In this document: one piece after another, positions 9,431-20,587 of the stretch
Layout: every line of letters starts with the position of its first letter
How positions within the stretch are numbered: position 1 is the stretch's first letter
Source: Forficula auricularia
Taxonomy: Eukaryota; Arthropoda; Insecta; Dermaptera; Forficulidae
Direction: 5' to 3'
DNA: 64,000 bases
NCBI GenBank assembly: GCA_024734495.1
Contig: JALMQS010000828.1
Coordinates: forward strand, 4,575,603 to 4,639,602
Notes under the pieces: model-generated
What the model saw: only the letters and a program-made list of their open reading frames with translations
Databases searched by the model: none
Told to the model about the DNA's origin: nothing
Made by a program: the position numbers and the translations under genes

Positions 9431-10696
9431 TTTGCTGCTTGTTTTGTTCACAACTAATATTATGCTATCCAATGGCTTAATTTTTTTCATCTCTAGTCGG
9501 GTATCCACTAGATAAAATATAAAATTCGTGTAAAATATTTAATTTTATTTCAAATTATATAAGTTAAAATTTAAAAATGTTTTATGGTAATTGAAAATTC
9601 AGGCGGATTGAAACTTAGCATGATTTTAACAAAATGTCATGTTGTCGCAATGCAGTGTTATGTTTTGAATAGGAAAATCATATTTTATTTTTAAATTGAA
9701 ATAAATTTACATCCCGATATATAGTTTCCAAATGTAATATTCCCTTTTCATAGATTTACAATTCATTTGTTTTAAAATATTAAACTAAATAATCATCAAA
9801 TTAAACATATATAAAGTAAAAATTATAAATTCTGATTGTTCTATAAAATTGTACTATAATGATTTTAAGTATAAATGCCGGAGATTTGCTCTGTGTGCTT
9901 TTATAATCCAGGTGAGTTTATATATTACTACCAGTATCTACTTTTATGATCTCAAAATTTTTAAAATAAAATATTAAGGCATGGCCTGTCAATTTTCCAC
10001 GTGATGAAGAATAGCGTTAGCTGCATTCGAAACGAGTTTATGGTCGATTTAGTCTGCCAAATAAAATTGAATAAGAAATTAAATATTTATTTTTTCGTTT
10101 TTCATTTGTTACTGGCACCTTTGCTTATTAAAATGAATAATCATTAAATAGATAGAGCAAATTTTCTTTATTTGGTCTGCATGAAGAATTTTAAGCCCAG
10201 GGATTACTTCACAAAGGAATGTCCTACCTTTTACACTGGAGGATTAAAGAGATTGATGAAAAGCTTTTAGACTGACATCATTACTGAGATTGCACAAGGG
10301 ATCGAGTCCATTTTGATAAAGATCAGAAATTTAAAAATAAGGAAAAATATGCATTTGTGATAGAGATGAAGAAAACAATGTTTTGTTTGTTTTTTCATTC
10401 ATTTTCAAAAGAGGCTATAAGGAAACGATCTCGCAATTAAATCGATTTCCTACTATTTTTGCTGGTTAACTTTTATTTTAAAAGGAAACTCTTTTTGATG
10501 GGGTCGAATTTTATGTGGAGTTCAAAATAAAAAATATATGCTAATTTTATCATAGGATGAGAGACTTCCTTGTAAAGATCTCTTTAAGTTGAATTAATTA
10601 TTTTTTATTTATTTATTTATTTCACTTTAAATGATGGCTTTAGAGAACCCTTTTATGTGATTTTTATATCTGACGGCCTTCGAAAATGGCTTAACC
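9431..10696. other. AT-rich DNA, no gene recognised
   Basis: No open frame with a recognisable motif, no inverted repeat or tandem array that I could see. A short TTTA microsatellite lies near 10605-10622. Confidence 0.55.
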
Positions 10697-11737
10697 CAGG
10701 GGTGGCCAACCCGTGGCCCGCGGTCATATTATGACCTACGATTTTTTTTTAACCGGGTATATCATAATGTATTTTAAATTGCATTTAATTAATTAAAAGA
10801 AATAGAGTTCCCTATAATTGAACAAAATAAAACATAAAAAATAATAATAATAAACTTCAACATGAAAAATTGATTTAAAAATAGGCGAAATAAAATGGAA
10901 AAATCACACTAAAAGAAATAGCCATTGAATTTGTCTGCTATTTTAAAATAAGACTCGAAATATCGTTCGGTGTATGTTACTTGACTAATAATTTTGATAG
11001 TTAAAACTATGTAGCTTATAAAATGAATCACAAAGTGAAATTGATAGTGACCAAAAAGAGGGGGAGAGGAGATTAGAAAGATAGGAAGGAACTGGAACTC
11101 TCTCCCAGCCTCCATCTTTCCCAGCACCTATAATCTTCAAACCTTCAAAACCGGAGTGCATAGACACCTACGTCTACACCCTCTCACTTAATCAACTTTC
11201 CCTTCTCTTCGGTAATGCAAGGGTCCTTCGAGATCCATAGGAGCTGCATCTTTACTGGTGCACCACTTCTTGCATTCGATTGCATTAAAAAAAAAAAAAG
11301 ATAGAACTTCGCCTGTGTATTCTAGGTTATACATTCAATTCGTACGCTCTGAATTGCGGGTTGCATCATTAGGCGTTAAATAATTTTAAAACCATATGTT
11401 TTTGAATATGACTAAAATTAAAAAAAAATTAAAAATAATAATAATTTTGATAATTAAAACTATTTTTAATTATGTTTATTACCATACATATACGTTCATT
11501 TTGTTGTTGGGTCATTCAATGCATGTTTTCTTTTCGTATCTGGTTGTTTTTTTCACGTTTACACTGATTAAACACTTTCAGTATACCTTTGCATTCACTT
11601 TCAATAAAAATCACTAAATACGAAAGCCATATCTCAAAAAAATATTAAAAAAAATTAAAATTATTCTTAATTGTGTGAGGCCCTTGGAAATTTTTAGGTC
11701 GTCAATGCCGCCGTGTGATTTAAGTTGGCTAGGCCTG
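10697..11737. mobile_element. Degenerate hAT-type element
   Basis: Left end CAGGGGTGGCCAACCCGTGG and right end TTGGCTAGGCCTG (CAGG...CCTG termini) fit the hAT family seen at 23450, 26958 and 62867. The flanking 8-mers GCTTAACC (10689-10696) and GTTTAGCC (11738-11745) match at 6 of 8 with only transitions, as expected of an aged 8-bp hAT duplication. Contains a later non-LTR insertion (about 11040-11299) and no intact transposase. Confidence 0.7.
11040..11299 (+). mobile_element. 5'-truncated non-LTR retrotransposon (family A) 3' end
   Basis: Ends in a poly(A) tail (11287-11299) after a 3' UTR also present, reversed, at 12003-12098 and 59127-59235 (GGTGCACCACTTCTTGCATT region). Codons from 11081 read RNWNSLPASIFP then STYNLQTFKTGVHRHLRL with a stop at 11189-11191, the typical C-terminus of jockey/CR1-type reverse transcriptases. 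Inserted within the hAT element. Confidence 0.8.
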
Positions 11738-12002
11738 GTTTAGCCTAAAATTATGGAAACATTCACTCTCAACTATAATCAAATATAATATCTCAAGTAT
11801 TTTGGAAGTTATAGGTAAGCCTTGTAACCCACGGTCCTACTCGCATTTAGCCAGCTTATTGATACTATTCTACCATGGTGTTTTTTCAGAAGAACTCAAA
11901 TCAATAATCCATACTTAATTGTAAGAAACATAAATTTCAAACGCTTAACACCCTTTCGTTGTCAAATTGGATAAGAATTGAGCCAACGCTTCCACCAAAT
12001 CG

Positions 12003-12098
12003 TTTTTTTTTTAATGCAATCGAATGCAAGAAGGGGTGCACCAGTAAAGATGCAGCTCCTATGGATCTCGAAAGACCCTTGCACTACCGAAGAGAAGG
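12003..12098 (-). mobile_element. Non-LTR family A 3' end fragment
   Basis: Poly(T) (12003-12012, i.e. poly(A) on minus) followed by the family A 3' UTR, truncated after ~95 bp. It abuts the plus-strand family B end with no spacer, so the two truncated 5' ends face each other. Confidence 0.8.
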
Positions 12099-12302
12099 GA
12101 AAGTTGTTTATCCCTATGACGTCTAGAGAGTGGGTCTTGAATCCTGTCACCGACTTCACCTTCAGTTGTTTAAGATCATAGACACCTTCAACTGTTACTC
12201 TGTCCATAAAATCTCTTCTCTTCTTATTTCATGATGGAGCGGCCAAAACAGGTCTTTAGAGGTAACTCCTCGCTCTATTTCAATAAAACAAAAAAAAAAA
12301 AA
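12099..12302 (+). mobile_element. Non-LTR family B 3' end fragment
   Basis: Starts in the codons FIPMTSREW of the RT C-terminus (compare FFIPMTPRDWNSLPA at 22350-22400), has in-frame decay, then a 3' UTR with CATGATGGAGCGGCC (compare the minus strand at 22215-22250), and ends CAATAAAAC plus poly(A). Severely 5'-truncated. Confidence 0.75.
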
Positions 12303-12503
12303 GGAAATTCATAAGAACCCAGCACGAGAGAGAAGAGATTACATTAAATAAATGACTGTCCAACTGTTTGTGGAGAATCATGTAATCCAATTTTCCAATT
12401 AATAATCCGATTTCCTTCAAAATTCCAAACATACTTTGTTAATTAATCAATTTAAGGTATTTGTAGGGAAAATTTAATAATAAATTTAAAAGAAATAACA
12501 AAG

Positions 12504-12590
12504 TTAAATTTAGGGAACGAAGTAAAGAAAGAAAGTAAAGAAAATTTTGAAACTTTTTAAAATTTAAAATATAAAATACTAGGTAGGTTT
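12504..12590 (-). repeat. PLE-type terminal-repeat fragment
   Basis: Shares AAATTTAGGGAACG with PLE1 and 30731-30914, and AAATACTAGGTAGGTTTCAC with PLE2 (12769-12790). A short diverged PLE LTR-like piece beside PLE2. Confidence 0.5.
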
Positions 12591-12835
12591 CACAAAAATA
12601 AAAGATCAGATGCGTGCACGTTTAGCACGACTATGGAGGATGAATGAAATTCAATTGCTTCTTTCAGTAATTTTTATTTTTACAAATGTTTTATCCAAAT
12701 ATTTCGCTAGTTTTTAAGGAATTTGGTGTTGGTACTTGGTGAAACATTTTTTTAAAATTATTGGATAAAAATACTTGGTAGGTTTCACATTAAGATATAA
12801 AAAAATAAAACGAATTTATTTTTAGAGAATCTTTA

Positions 12836-12880
12836 ATCTCGATATATATATTTCGGGTGACTAACCCATCTTCAGGAGAT
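12836..12880 (-). ncRNA. Hammerhead-ribozyme-like motif, PLE2 left arm
   Basis: Reverse-complement twin of 14316-14360: helix I ATCTC/GAGAT, CTGAAGA (12875-12869 minus), helix II GGGT/ACCC, GAAA (12854-12851), AU-rich helix III, C at the cleavage position. The two arms give the same structure. Confidence 0.72.
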
Positions 12881-13178
12881 ACAGGAAGTAACTGATCTGA
12901 ATAAGTCGAAATTAAATACAAGTCAATGGTAAAATTTATTTTTTTAAGATAACAAAAGAGTAAATATTTAAAATTAGTGGAGGGAGAAAAGGTAGGAGGT
13001 CTACTTTGGATTAATTTTGAATGGCCTTTTGAGAAAGGAGGATTTCAAATTTGAATACAACTCAATGCTAAAATTTATTTTTAAGATAACAAAGGGGTTT
13101 GTTGTAGCCATTATTCATAGCTATATTATAAATTATATTTAGTTCATTGTTAAAATCTGAAGTGTCCATTGGTATCCG

Positions 13179-13862
13179 ATGATCTACAGACTTATTTCAA
13201 TACCAATGGACACTTCAGATTTTAACAATGAACTAAATATAATTTATAATATAGCTATGAATAATGGCTACAACAAACTGATAATTAATAAAATTTACAA
13301 AAAAATTAATCAAAAAATAAGTATCTCTCATACACACTCACTAAATTCCGGAACTGTTAAAATATTTAAAAGACTCCCCTTCATTTCGAACCATGTTACA
13401 AACCCTATAGCTTCAAATCTTAGAACGTCTGGTATAACTCCTGCTTTATATAATAAAAACACTTTAGGTTCACAGCTAATTAATAATAAATTAGACAAAA
13501 TTCATAAATTAGATAAATCAGGGGTATATAAATTGACTTGTGATAATTGCGACGCAATCTACATAGGACAAACTGGACGCTCTTTTAGAACTCGCTACTC
13601 GGAACATGAAAGAGCCTTTAATAGTCTCAGCAGATCAGACGATATTAATATGGAATCAACTTCTACCTTCGCCAATCATCTACATTTGAATAAACACACC
13701 TCTTCTATCAGCCACCTAGTTCCGTTACATTTCGAAAGAAAGGGCTTACGTTTAGATTTTTTAGAGTCAACTGAAATAAAATTAGCTCTCTCAAATAAAA
13801 CGAATATACTAAATAATCAATTAGAAGTTAAAAAAAGTACAATCATTGATTACATTCTTTAA
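13179..13862 (+). CDS. PLE2 RT thumb remnant plus GIY-YIG endonuclease
   Basis: An uninterrupted 227-codon frame, the 3' end of a Penelope-like ORF. Residues ~9-60 match the post-catalytic RT region of PLE1 (PLE1 LTLEHYNHELAIIHKISDNN; here MDTSDFNNELNIIYNIAMNN). The nuclease follows: GVYKLTC (~115), YIGQTGRSFRTRYSEH (~128-143), a conserved histidine region, and PLHFERKGLRLDFLESTEIK with the acidic residue near the end. RT motifs A-C are absent, so it cannot replicate alone. The frame opens at the palindrome junction, so the ATG is probably incidental. The intact end shows where the PLE1 frame should lead. Confidence 0.88.
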   Translation: MIYRLISIPMDTSDFNNELNIIYNIAMNNGYNKLIINKIYKKINQKISISHTHSLNSGTVKIFKRLPFISNHVTNPIASNLRTSGITPALYNKNTLGSQLINNKLDKIHKLDKSGVYKLTCDNCDAIYIGQTGRSFRTRYSEHERAFNSLSRSDDINMESTSTFANHLHLNKHTSSISHLVPLHFERKGLRLDFLESTEIKLALSNKTNILNNQLEVKKSTIIDYIL

Positions 13863-13897
13863 ATATTTGCAAATTTGTTTTGTGTGTAAATTCTCAT

Positions 13898-14290
13898 TTC
13901 TCAGAAGACCATTCAAAATTAAACAAAATAGACTTCTCCCTCCACGAATTTTAAATATTTACTCTTTTGTCATCTTAAAAATTAATCTTACCATTGAGTT
14001 GTATTCAAATTCGAAATCCTCCTTTCTCAAAAGGCTATTAAAAATTAATCCAAAGTAGACCTCTTACCTTTTCTCCCTCCAGTAATTTTAAATATTTACC
14101 CCTTTGTTATCTTAAAAATAAATTTTAGCATTGAGTTGTATTCAAATTTGAAATCCTCCTTTCTCAAAAGGCCATTCAAAATTAATCCAAAGTAGACCTC
14201 CCACCTTTTCTCCCTCCACTAATTTTAAATATTTACTCTTTTGTTATCTTAAAAAAATAAATTTTACCATTGACTTGTATTTAATTTCGA
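13898..14290 (+). repeat. Three tandem ~130-bp repeats in PLE2 3' region
   Basis: Units start at 13898, 14024 and 14161 with TTCTCARAAGRCYATT and run through a CTCCCTCCA block to TTGTATTCAAATT. The left arm holds only about one and a half reversed units (12900-13090), so copy number changed after or during inversion. Confidence 0.85.
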
Positions 14291-14315
14291 CTTATTCAGA
14301 TCAGTTACTTCCTGT

Positions 14316-14360
14316 ATCTCCTGAAGATGGGTTAGTCACCCGAAATATATATATCGAGAT
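14316..14360 (+). ncRNA. Hammerhead-ribozyme-like motif, PLE2 right arm
   Basis: ATCTC (14316-14320) pairs perfectly with GAGAT (14356-14360) as helix I. CTGAAGA (14321-14327), extra T, GGGT/ACCC helix II, GAAA (14342-14345), a palindromic AU helix III, then C (14355) at the predicted cleavage position. All core residues are present; the one departure from the textbook motif is the base after A9. Confidence 0.75.
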
Positions 14361-14471
14361 TAAAGATTCTCTAAAAATAAATTCGTTTTATTTTTTTATA
14401 TCTCAATGTGAAACCCACCAAGTATTTTTATCCAATAATTTCAAATATTTCGCTGTTATTCTGACCTTGCA

Positions 14472-14522
14472 GTTTCCACTGAGGAAGAGATGCTGTAGTG
14501 CTCTCGAAATATTTGGATAAAC
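14472..14522 (+). ncRNA. Second hammerhead-like motif in PLE2
   Basis: CTGAGGA (14479-14485), extra A, helix II GAGA/TCTC (14487-14490 with 14502-14505), GAAA (14506-14509), minimal AUAU, then TGG..AAAC pairing with GTTT.CCA (14472-14478) as helix I. It lies ~160 bp after the first motif in the same repeat and has a different helix II. In the left arm only its 3' half survives (near 12690). Confidence 0.55.
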
Positions 14523-14578
14523 CACTTGTAAAAATAAAAATTACTGGAAAGAAGCAATTGAATTTCATTCATCCTCCT

Positions 14579-15964
14579 TTGAAAATTATAATATTTAAAT
14601 AGTAATGGAAATTGTACAGCTTAGAGAATATTATGTACTATAAGTCAAAGCGTATTTCTACTGGTTTGATATAAGTGTAACAAGATGGGTATGTATTTAC
14701 GAAGAGAACTTATTGAGTAGTGGAAATTTCACAGACTAAAGTATAATAGATAAAATAAATAAGCTTTTTTCTGCTTGATGGAAATAAACATATATCAATA
14801 CATAAATCGATATATATATATTATAGGTATTTCCTCTTTGATTTTTCTTTTTAATTAAACAGCTCTACTACTCTTGGCAAGAAAATCTTTTCAATTATAC
14901 AATAAAGTATGAAGTATAATAAAAACGTTTTAAAAAATGTCAATTCAGTAGGTATAGCCCCCCCCCCCCCAAAAAAAAAACGACTAAATAAGAACCCGTG
15001 CATATTATTTGCTTTAGGTCTATGAAACTTTTTTAAGTAATATTTATTTCTTAATTTTTTTATTTAAATACAAACGAAGCATTGAAACAACTTTTTAGCT
15101 TATTTAATTTACTATATAATTGAATAGATATATTAAGACAACAAATTTTAAAGAAACTCCAATTAAATATTTGTATTAAAAGATAATTTTCTTTGTTTAT
15201 AATTGTCCACCCTACTAGCCTTTTAAATTCATATTTAGATTAGATTATAACAAAAGAATTCTTTTTTTAACTATAATTTAGTCGAGACATAAAAAATGGG
15301 GATGCGCCTCTTTTTTATTATAAAAGATATAAAGAAAAATGATCGTATTAAATCCGAGGTTTGATAAATAGAAACAGTTCTATTAATATACATTGATTTG
15401 ATAAGTTTATGTCGGGAAACGAAATTCACATATCAAGCACCCAGCACAAGAGAGCAGAGATTAAATTAAATGACCGTCCAGAGCTCTCGACGCACGCACA
15501 CAATGGCAACTCTAAGCCAAGAGAGATGGACCGCGAGTCTGCTTTTGCCATGATAAAAAAAGCCATCCATCTCTCCTACATCTACTAAGATATTTATGAG
15601 GGTTCTACTCCCTAACGTTCCGCCATTTGTGCCAAATCTTCGCAAAGCGTTTTAAGTGCGTGCGAGAAATTTGGCGACTGCCAAAACGATGACATCCTCC
15701 TTCTTCTTTCTTTTTCCTTCTTCTCACTTGTGAGACCTTTAGTCGACGTTTTGGCTCCTGATCCAACCAAGGGTTGAGATTACAAGAAGGGTTGAACATT
15801 CGTTCTTTGGCAACAGTTTTAGGAAGGTGGCAGACACGAAAGCAATCAGATTGTTCGTCATAAGAAAAAACTTCCATTTTGGTCACAAAGCCCAAGTCGA
15901 CAATCGATTAAACAACCAATTGGTAATTGAAAAAAATGTTTTTGAAATCTATATTATCTCAATT
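14579..15964. other. No gene recognised; minor repeats
   Basis: Holds a TCTGCTTGATGGAAATAAAC fragment like the 278-796 fold-back (14770-14790), a C-run/A-run near 14957-14978, and at 15435-15480 an ACCCAGCACAAGAGAG block also near 12317. The open frame on the minus strand at 15605-15895 (96 codons) matches no family I know. Confidence 0.5.
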
Positions 15965-16825
15965 CCTTGTAGGTATAAGCTGACGTGTTCTGGTGTGGCC
16001 ATCAACTTGACTTTACCATACAACCTGGCCCCTCACTTATATTTAATATTTAATAAAATTATTTATAATCATGTAGGGGGGGATTAGTTTTTGCATTTTT
16101 AGACTCCTGGGAGCCACTGATTATGTATACAAAATTTGGTTGAGTTTGGTAAATGGCAAAGATTTTCATTTTTTGACCCTCCCCCCCCCCCATTTCGGGC
16201 GGTTAGTTTTTGCATTTTTAGACTTGTGGGGGTCCACTGATTATGTATACAAAATTTGGTTGAGTTTGCTCAAACGACCTAGATTTTTAATTTTTAACCC
16301 CCTCGACCCCCCTTAATTTTGGGTCGATATGCACCAAAACCTAATCAGCTCTTAATCTCAATGGACCAAAACTACGTGGGAAATTTGCTTTTGATATTCA
16401 CACTAGTTTTTGAGCTAGCTCCTATACAAATTTGGTAACGCACAGACTAACTAACTAACAGACATTTTGACAGAACAATTATTATCTCAAAAAATATAGC
16501 TTTTTCGATATTCACTTATTAGAGATTTTTTGTAGACCTAAATGCCATCGTTTCGCTCAATTTTTCTAATCGAAATAGTTTCAGCCGTTTTTTAGATATT
16601 TTGAAAAAAAGAAGGAAAAAAACACTTTTTTCATGCACGATTACAATACTTGTCCATACCCTGTATGGTAAAGTAATACTATATGTGTGGTAATGGGTAT
16701 TCGGTAATCTGGATAATAACTCCATTAACTGGCTGCTGAAAATGAGGAGTGATCTACTCTATGGTATTTGAATAAGTACTCCTACTCTAAGGAAATCAAG
16801 AATTGCTCATTGATAATTAATAGAG

Positions 16826-17149
16826 ATTGTAGTGTTTGTGCAAGGTAAAACAAATTTAATAAAGATAAAAGTAAATAAATATTTTATGAGATATTAATTT
16901 ACTATGAGTTATTTTTCTAGGTCACTTGTTTCACGTTAAAAATTAAAAAAATCAAAGGAGTAAATATTTTCAATATATGTATATATTTTGGGCTATCAAC
17001 CCATATTCAGGAAGTACAGAAATTAACGTTAGTTAAATTAATTTCTGTACTTCCTGAAGATGGCTTGATAGCCCGAAATATATGTATATTGGACAATAAC
17101 TCATAGTAAATTAATATCTCATAAAATATTTATTTACTTTTATCTTTAA
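16826..17149. mobile_element. PLE3: ORF-less fold-back with hammerhead-like pair
   Basis: Nearly a pure palindrome centred near 17030: the arms (ATAAAGATAAAAGTAAATAA outward, the hammerhead-like core inward) match in reverse. It shares with PLE1 and PLE2 the order GTGTTTG..CAAGG(T)..AAAC and a TCACTTGTTTCAC block, so I take it as paired LTR-like repeats of a third PLE family without a coding body. A second copy is at 28441-29320. Confidence 0.6.
17049..17095 (+). ncRNA. Hammerhead-like motif in PLE3, partly decayed
   Basis: CTGAAGA (17054-17060), extra T, GGC..GCCC, GAAA (17075-17078) and an AU-palindromic helix III. One helix II base pair is lost compared with its mate and helix I is weak. 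The minus mate (16980-17015) reads CTGAATA..AAAA, so G8 and G12 are lost there. Confidence 0.4.
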
Positions 17150-18436
17150 GTGCTCATTGTGTACCCAATCTGGGAGAAGATGAAGACGTTTTTCATTATG
17201 TTTCGGTTTGTTCTATTCTGAGAGAATTTAGAATGAGATACCTCGGAGAAGAAACATTGTCTATAATTCAAATAGTGCCTTAATGGGAGAGACTGGAAAA
17301 ATCTGGCAAAGTACTGCAGAAGCACATGGAAGTACAAATATCAACTAATTTTGGAATTTAATTACTGATAGTAATTACTTAATTTATTAGCTGACTTAAT
17401 TACTAATAGTTTTAATTGATTTTGTTATTATTTACTCAAACGGTCAAGTCGACCGTGAGCTATACTATATATGTTTGTTGTATTATTATTTTTTTCATTT
17501 ATTATGTAATTTTATTATTGTGAATAAACAAAAGGGCCAGAACATCGTTCCGGGAATTATTTCGACGACCGGATCGAGTACAGGTACAATTTGTTAGAAT
17601 AGATAGATAGATCTTCTCATCTACTGTATAATTTTTAGCTAAACTAATCGACATTTAGATTTATCACCTGAATAAATATGTTAATCAAATTTCGTACAAA
17701 CAACAGCAGCCTCTGGAGTTGAAGCTAATTAATATCTTTTACTTTACCATTCAGGGTATGGTCAAGTATTGTAATAGTCTATGAAAAAAGTGGCTTCTTT
17801 GCTTCTTTTTTTCGAAATATCTCAAAAACGGCTGAAAGTATTTTCATTTAAAAAATTGGACGAAACCATGGCATTTCAGTCTACAAAAAAGCTCTAATAA
17901 GTGAACATCGAAAAAATTATATTTTTCGAGATAACAACTGTTTTGTCAAAATGTCTGTTAGCTAGTCTGTTCGTTACCAAATTTTGTGGACGATCTAGTT
18001 CAAAAACTAGTCTGAATATAAAAACCAAATTTCTCACTTAGTGCATTGAGATTAAGAGCTGATTATATTTTGGTGCATATCGAACCAAAATTAAGGAGGG
18101 GAGGGGAATAAAATTATAATATTTTCAAACTGAAAAAACAATAAAAATGAAATATAATAAAAAATGAACCTATAATAACCAAAAAAAAAAATTCTGGCTC
18201 CAAAATTAGAGGAGGGGTCAAAATATGAATATCTAGGCCCTTGGACCAAATTCAACCTAATTTTGTATACATAATCAGGGGGCTAACAGAAGACTAAAAA
18301 AGCAAAAACTAACTGCAAAAAATGGGGGAGGGGGTTGTAGGGTCAAAAAATTAAAATCTAGGCCCTTGAACCAAACTCAACCAAAAGTGTATGATAAAGT
18401 CAAGTGGATGGCCATATCAGAACGTGTCAATTTATT

Positions 18437-19139
18437 TTATATTGTATGTGATTTCATTTTAATAATTATATTTTTTATAACTTATTTATGTTAATATTCA
18501 AATCAAATATGTATTAGTACTTTATCAATATCATTGTTTGATTTTTCTATTCTTAAAACAAATTTGATTGAATAAATGAATAGATTCATAAATTAATTTT
18601 CATTAAATTTTGTTTTCAAAAATCTAATGCATATGCCGAATTAATTCTAACAAGAAACAATAATACAAAGTTGACGATCTGACACTAATTCTAACTCAAA
18701 TTCTACTAGATGCTTACTCGCAGTCATATTCATGCTTTTATATAAAGCGATAGGAACGGAAATCAGGCAAATACCAATTTACTTGGAAAATTTATAGCTA
18801 CTCTCTGAAGAGAATAATATGTCAGAATTGGAGATATTTCAACTCTCGTTTCTCTGTAGTATAGATATACGTAAATGTATATCGTGTCCAAACGTCCTAT
18901 ACAATAGACAAGAACCGCCTCCAAACCGGGGGAATAATATGCTAATAGCCAGACGCTCTCGAAATAAAATTTAAACCCAAACTACAAACCAAGAAACACA
19001 CATGGAAACAGAAAATTAAAATTAAAAAATTAAAAAACTCGAATTCCAAAAAATTTATTGGATTTGTAGCATAAAAAAGCTCTCTATATATCTATCTTAA
19101 ATTCAATTTAAAACTTTCCAAAAAAAAAAAAACATTATT
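18437..19139. other. AT-rich DNA, nothing recognised
   Basis: No gene, inverted repeat or tandem array recognised. Confidence 0.5.
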
Positions 19140-19515
19140 GAAAGGAGTTGAGTGGATATTTATTTATTTATTTATTTAGATAATTTTACGGACTAGTAGT
19201 CCACTTATAAAAATGTCAAACATGTGTATAATATTGATAAGACAGTCGAAAAGAAGATAATTTATTCTATCTTTTTGTTCATAAACCGACGCTTCGGAGG
19301 GTTATTACCTCCTTCTTCATGGACTGTAATCAATTAAAATGGGATTTGGCCATCATTACAATCAAGATCATAAGAAAACTTTTTTTTTAATGGCCAAATT
19401 CCATTTAAATTGATTACAGATCCCGAAGAAGGAGGGAATAAGGCTCCGAAACGTCGGTTAATGAATAAAAAGTTCTTTTTTGAACTGCCTCATCAATATC
19501 CACTTAATTCACTTA
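19140..19515. repeat. Fold-back with decayed hammerhead-like pair
   Basis: The halves around 19355 are reverse complements in pieces: ATAAACCGACG... on the left and CGTCGGTTAATGAATAAAAAG on the right, plus an inner GGCCAAATTCCATTTAAATT block. Plus strand reads CCGAAGA-A-GGAG..CTCC-GAAA-CGTC-GG (U4 changed to C); minus reads CATGAAGA..GAAG. Same layout as the family at 34240-34335, both copies decayed. Confidence 0.55.
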
Positions 19516-20159
19516 GTCCAAAAGTTACTTCAATCTTATTGAAAGGAGTGTTTATAAACTCATCAATATGATAGATTTAAATGGAGTTTCAAAAAAATGT
19601 ATAATAATTTTTTAATTTATAATTTAACAAAATATTTTGTTAAATATACTGTGAAAACTAAATATTTTCTTAAATTTATCTTTATTTATACATAGACGAG
19701 GGCTGATTTACAAATTTGCCGCCTATAGGTATAGAAAAAATTACCGCTGATGTTTCAAAATAAATTTACTCATAAAACATAGTTTGAATCCTATCTAAAT
19801 ATTTAAATGAATTTTATTTTATAATTCTATAGAATCATGCGATGGGCTTTCTCGGAAACAAAATAATTAATAATTTCGTTCAAATCAATATTTCGCGAAA
19901 TTCGCTATTCAGTGCACAACATAGCTAAAGCGTAAAGTCTATTTTACGACGCAAATAATTTTTGACGGGGTTTTAACAGGATAAAGAACGTTCTGCTATA
20001 CAGTTTAATGCCGGGCTACAGATGATCATCTTGAGCGCGATTTCGATATTCGGATAAATATAATTCAGTTTCTTCTCTCGTAGCTAATGACATAACGAAA
20101 TGGATTTCTTTAGTTTGGTTGTCGCATCAAGAGTTGCCAAATGAGATTTGAACGCAGAT

Positions 20160-20433
20160 TTTATCCTGCTTTTTCCAAATCTACTAGTTTTTGAACTAGA
20201 GGGTACACAAAATTTGGTACTAACAGACATTTTGACATATGAATTAAAATCTCGTCAAATGTATTTTTTCGGTGTAGACTTATTAGTCCTTTTATTATAG
20301 ACAAAAACGCCATGGTTTCGTTCAATTTTTTTATCAAAATACTTTCAAATGTTTTTGAGATGTTTCTAAAAACGAAGCGAAAAAACACACGATTACAATA
20401 CATACTTAGCTCCATACCTTGTATGGTAAAGTA
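20160..20433 (-). repeat. Partial copy of hairpin-ended family H2
   Basis: Matches the 16440-16676 arm (AACAGACATTTTGACA, ACGATTACAATACAT) and ends in the hairpin CCATACCTTGTATGG followed by TAAAGTAA at 20416-20430. Confidence 0.65.
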
Positions 20434-20587
20434 AAAACGGAAAAAATGAGAAAAATACGGGGAAAAAAATTGAAGTTTCGAATATTTAAAAATTATTCTT
20501 CTTCTTCTCATATTTTCATTTTCTAAAATATTTATTGTTTCAGTAATTTATATGCTACGACACTAACCAAGTTATCAATCTAGTAGG

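Larger units (their letters stand above)
12633..14578 (+). mobile_element. Penelope-like element PLE2, fold-back and 5'-truncated
   Basis: The left part (12633-13175) is the reverse complement of pieces of the right part: outer ends (GGAGGATGAATGAAATTCAA versus its complement near 14552-14577), the repeat with its hammerhead-like motif, and the start of the coding region (13095-13175 versus 13199-13280). The right arm encodes the RT tail plus GIY-YIG nuclease and a 3' region of tandem repeats. This is the PLE inverted organisation, without the RT core. I see no convincing target duplication. Confidence 0.85.
15965..18436. repeat. Two inverted copies of a hairpin-ended repeat (family H2)
   Basis: About 700 bp at 15970-16676 are the reverse complement, with indels, of 17750-18436. 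The inner ends carry CGATTACAATACTT, a hairpin CCATACCCTGTATGG, then TAAAGTAA. A related partial copy is at 20160-20433, and a sister family (H1) shares the same end plan. The space between the arms holds the PLE3 fold-back. No transposase; possibly a non-autonomous Helitron-like family, but unproven. Confidence 0.65.

Noticed and set aside
15605..15895. 96-codon minus frame as a gene
   Set aside because: Basic low-complexity residues (RRRKKKEEGG), no family resemblance.
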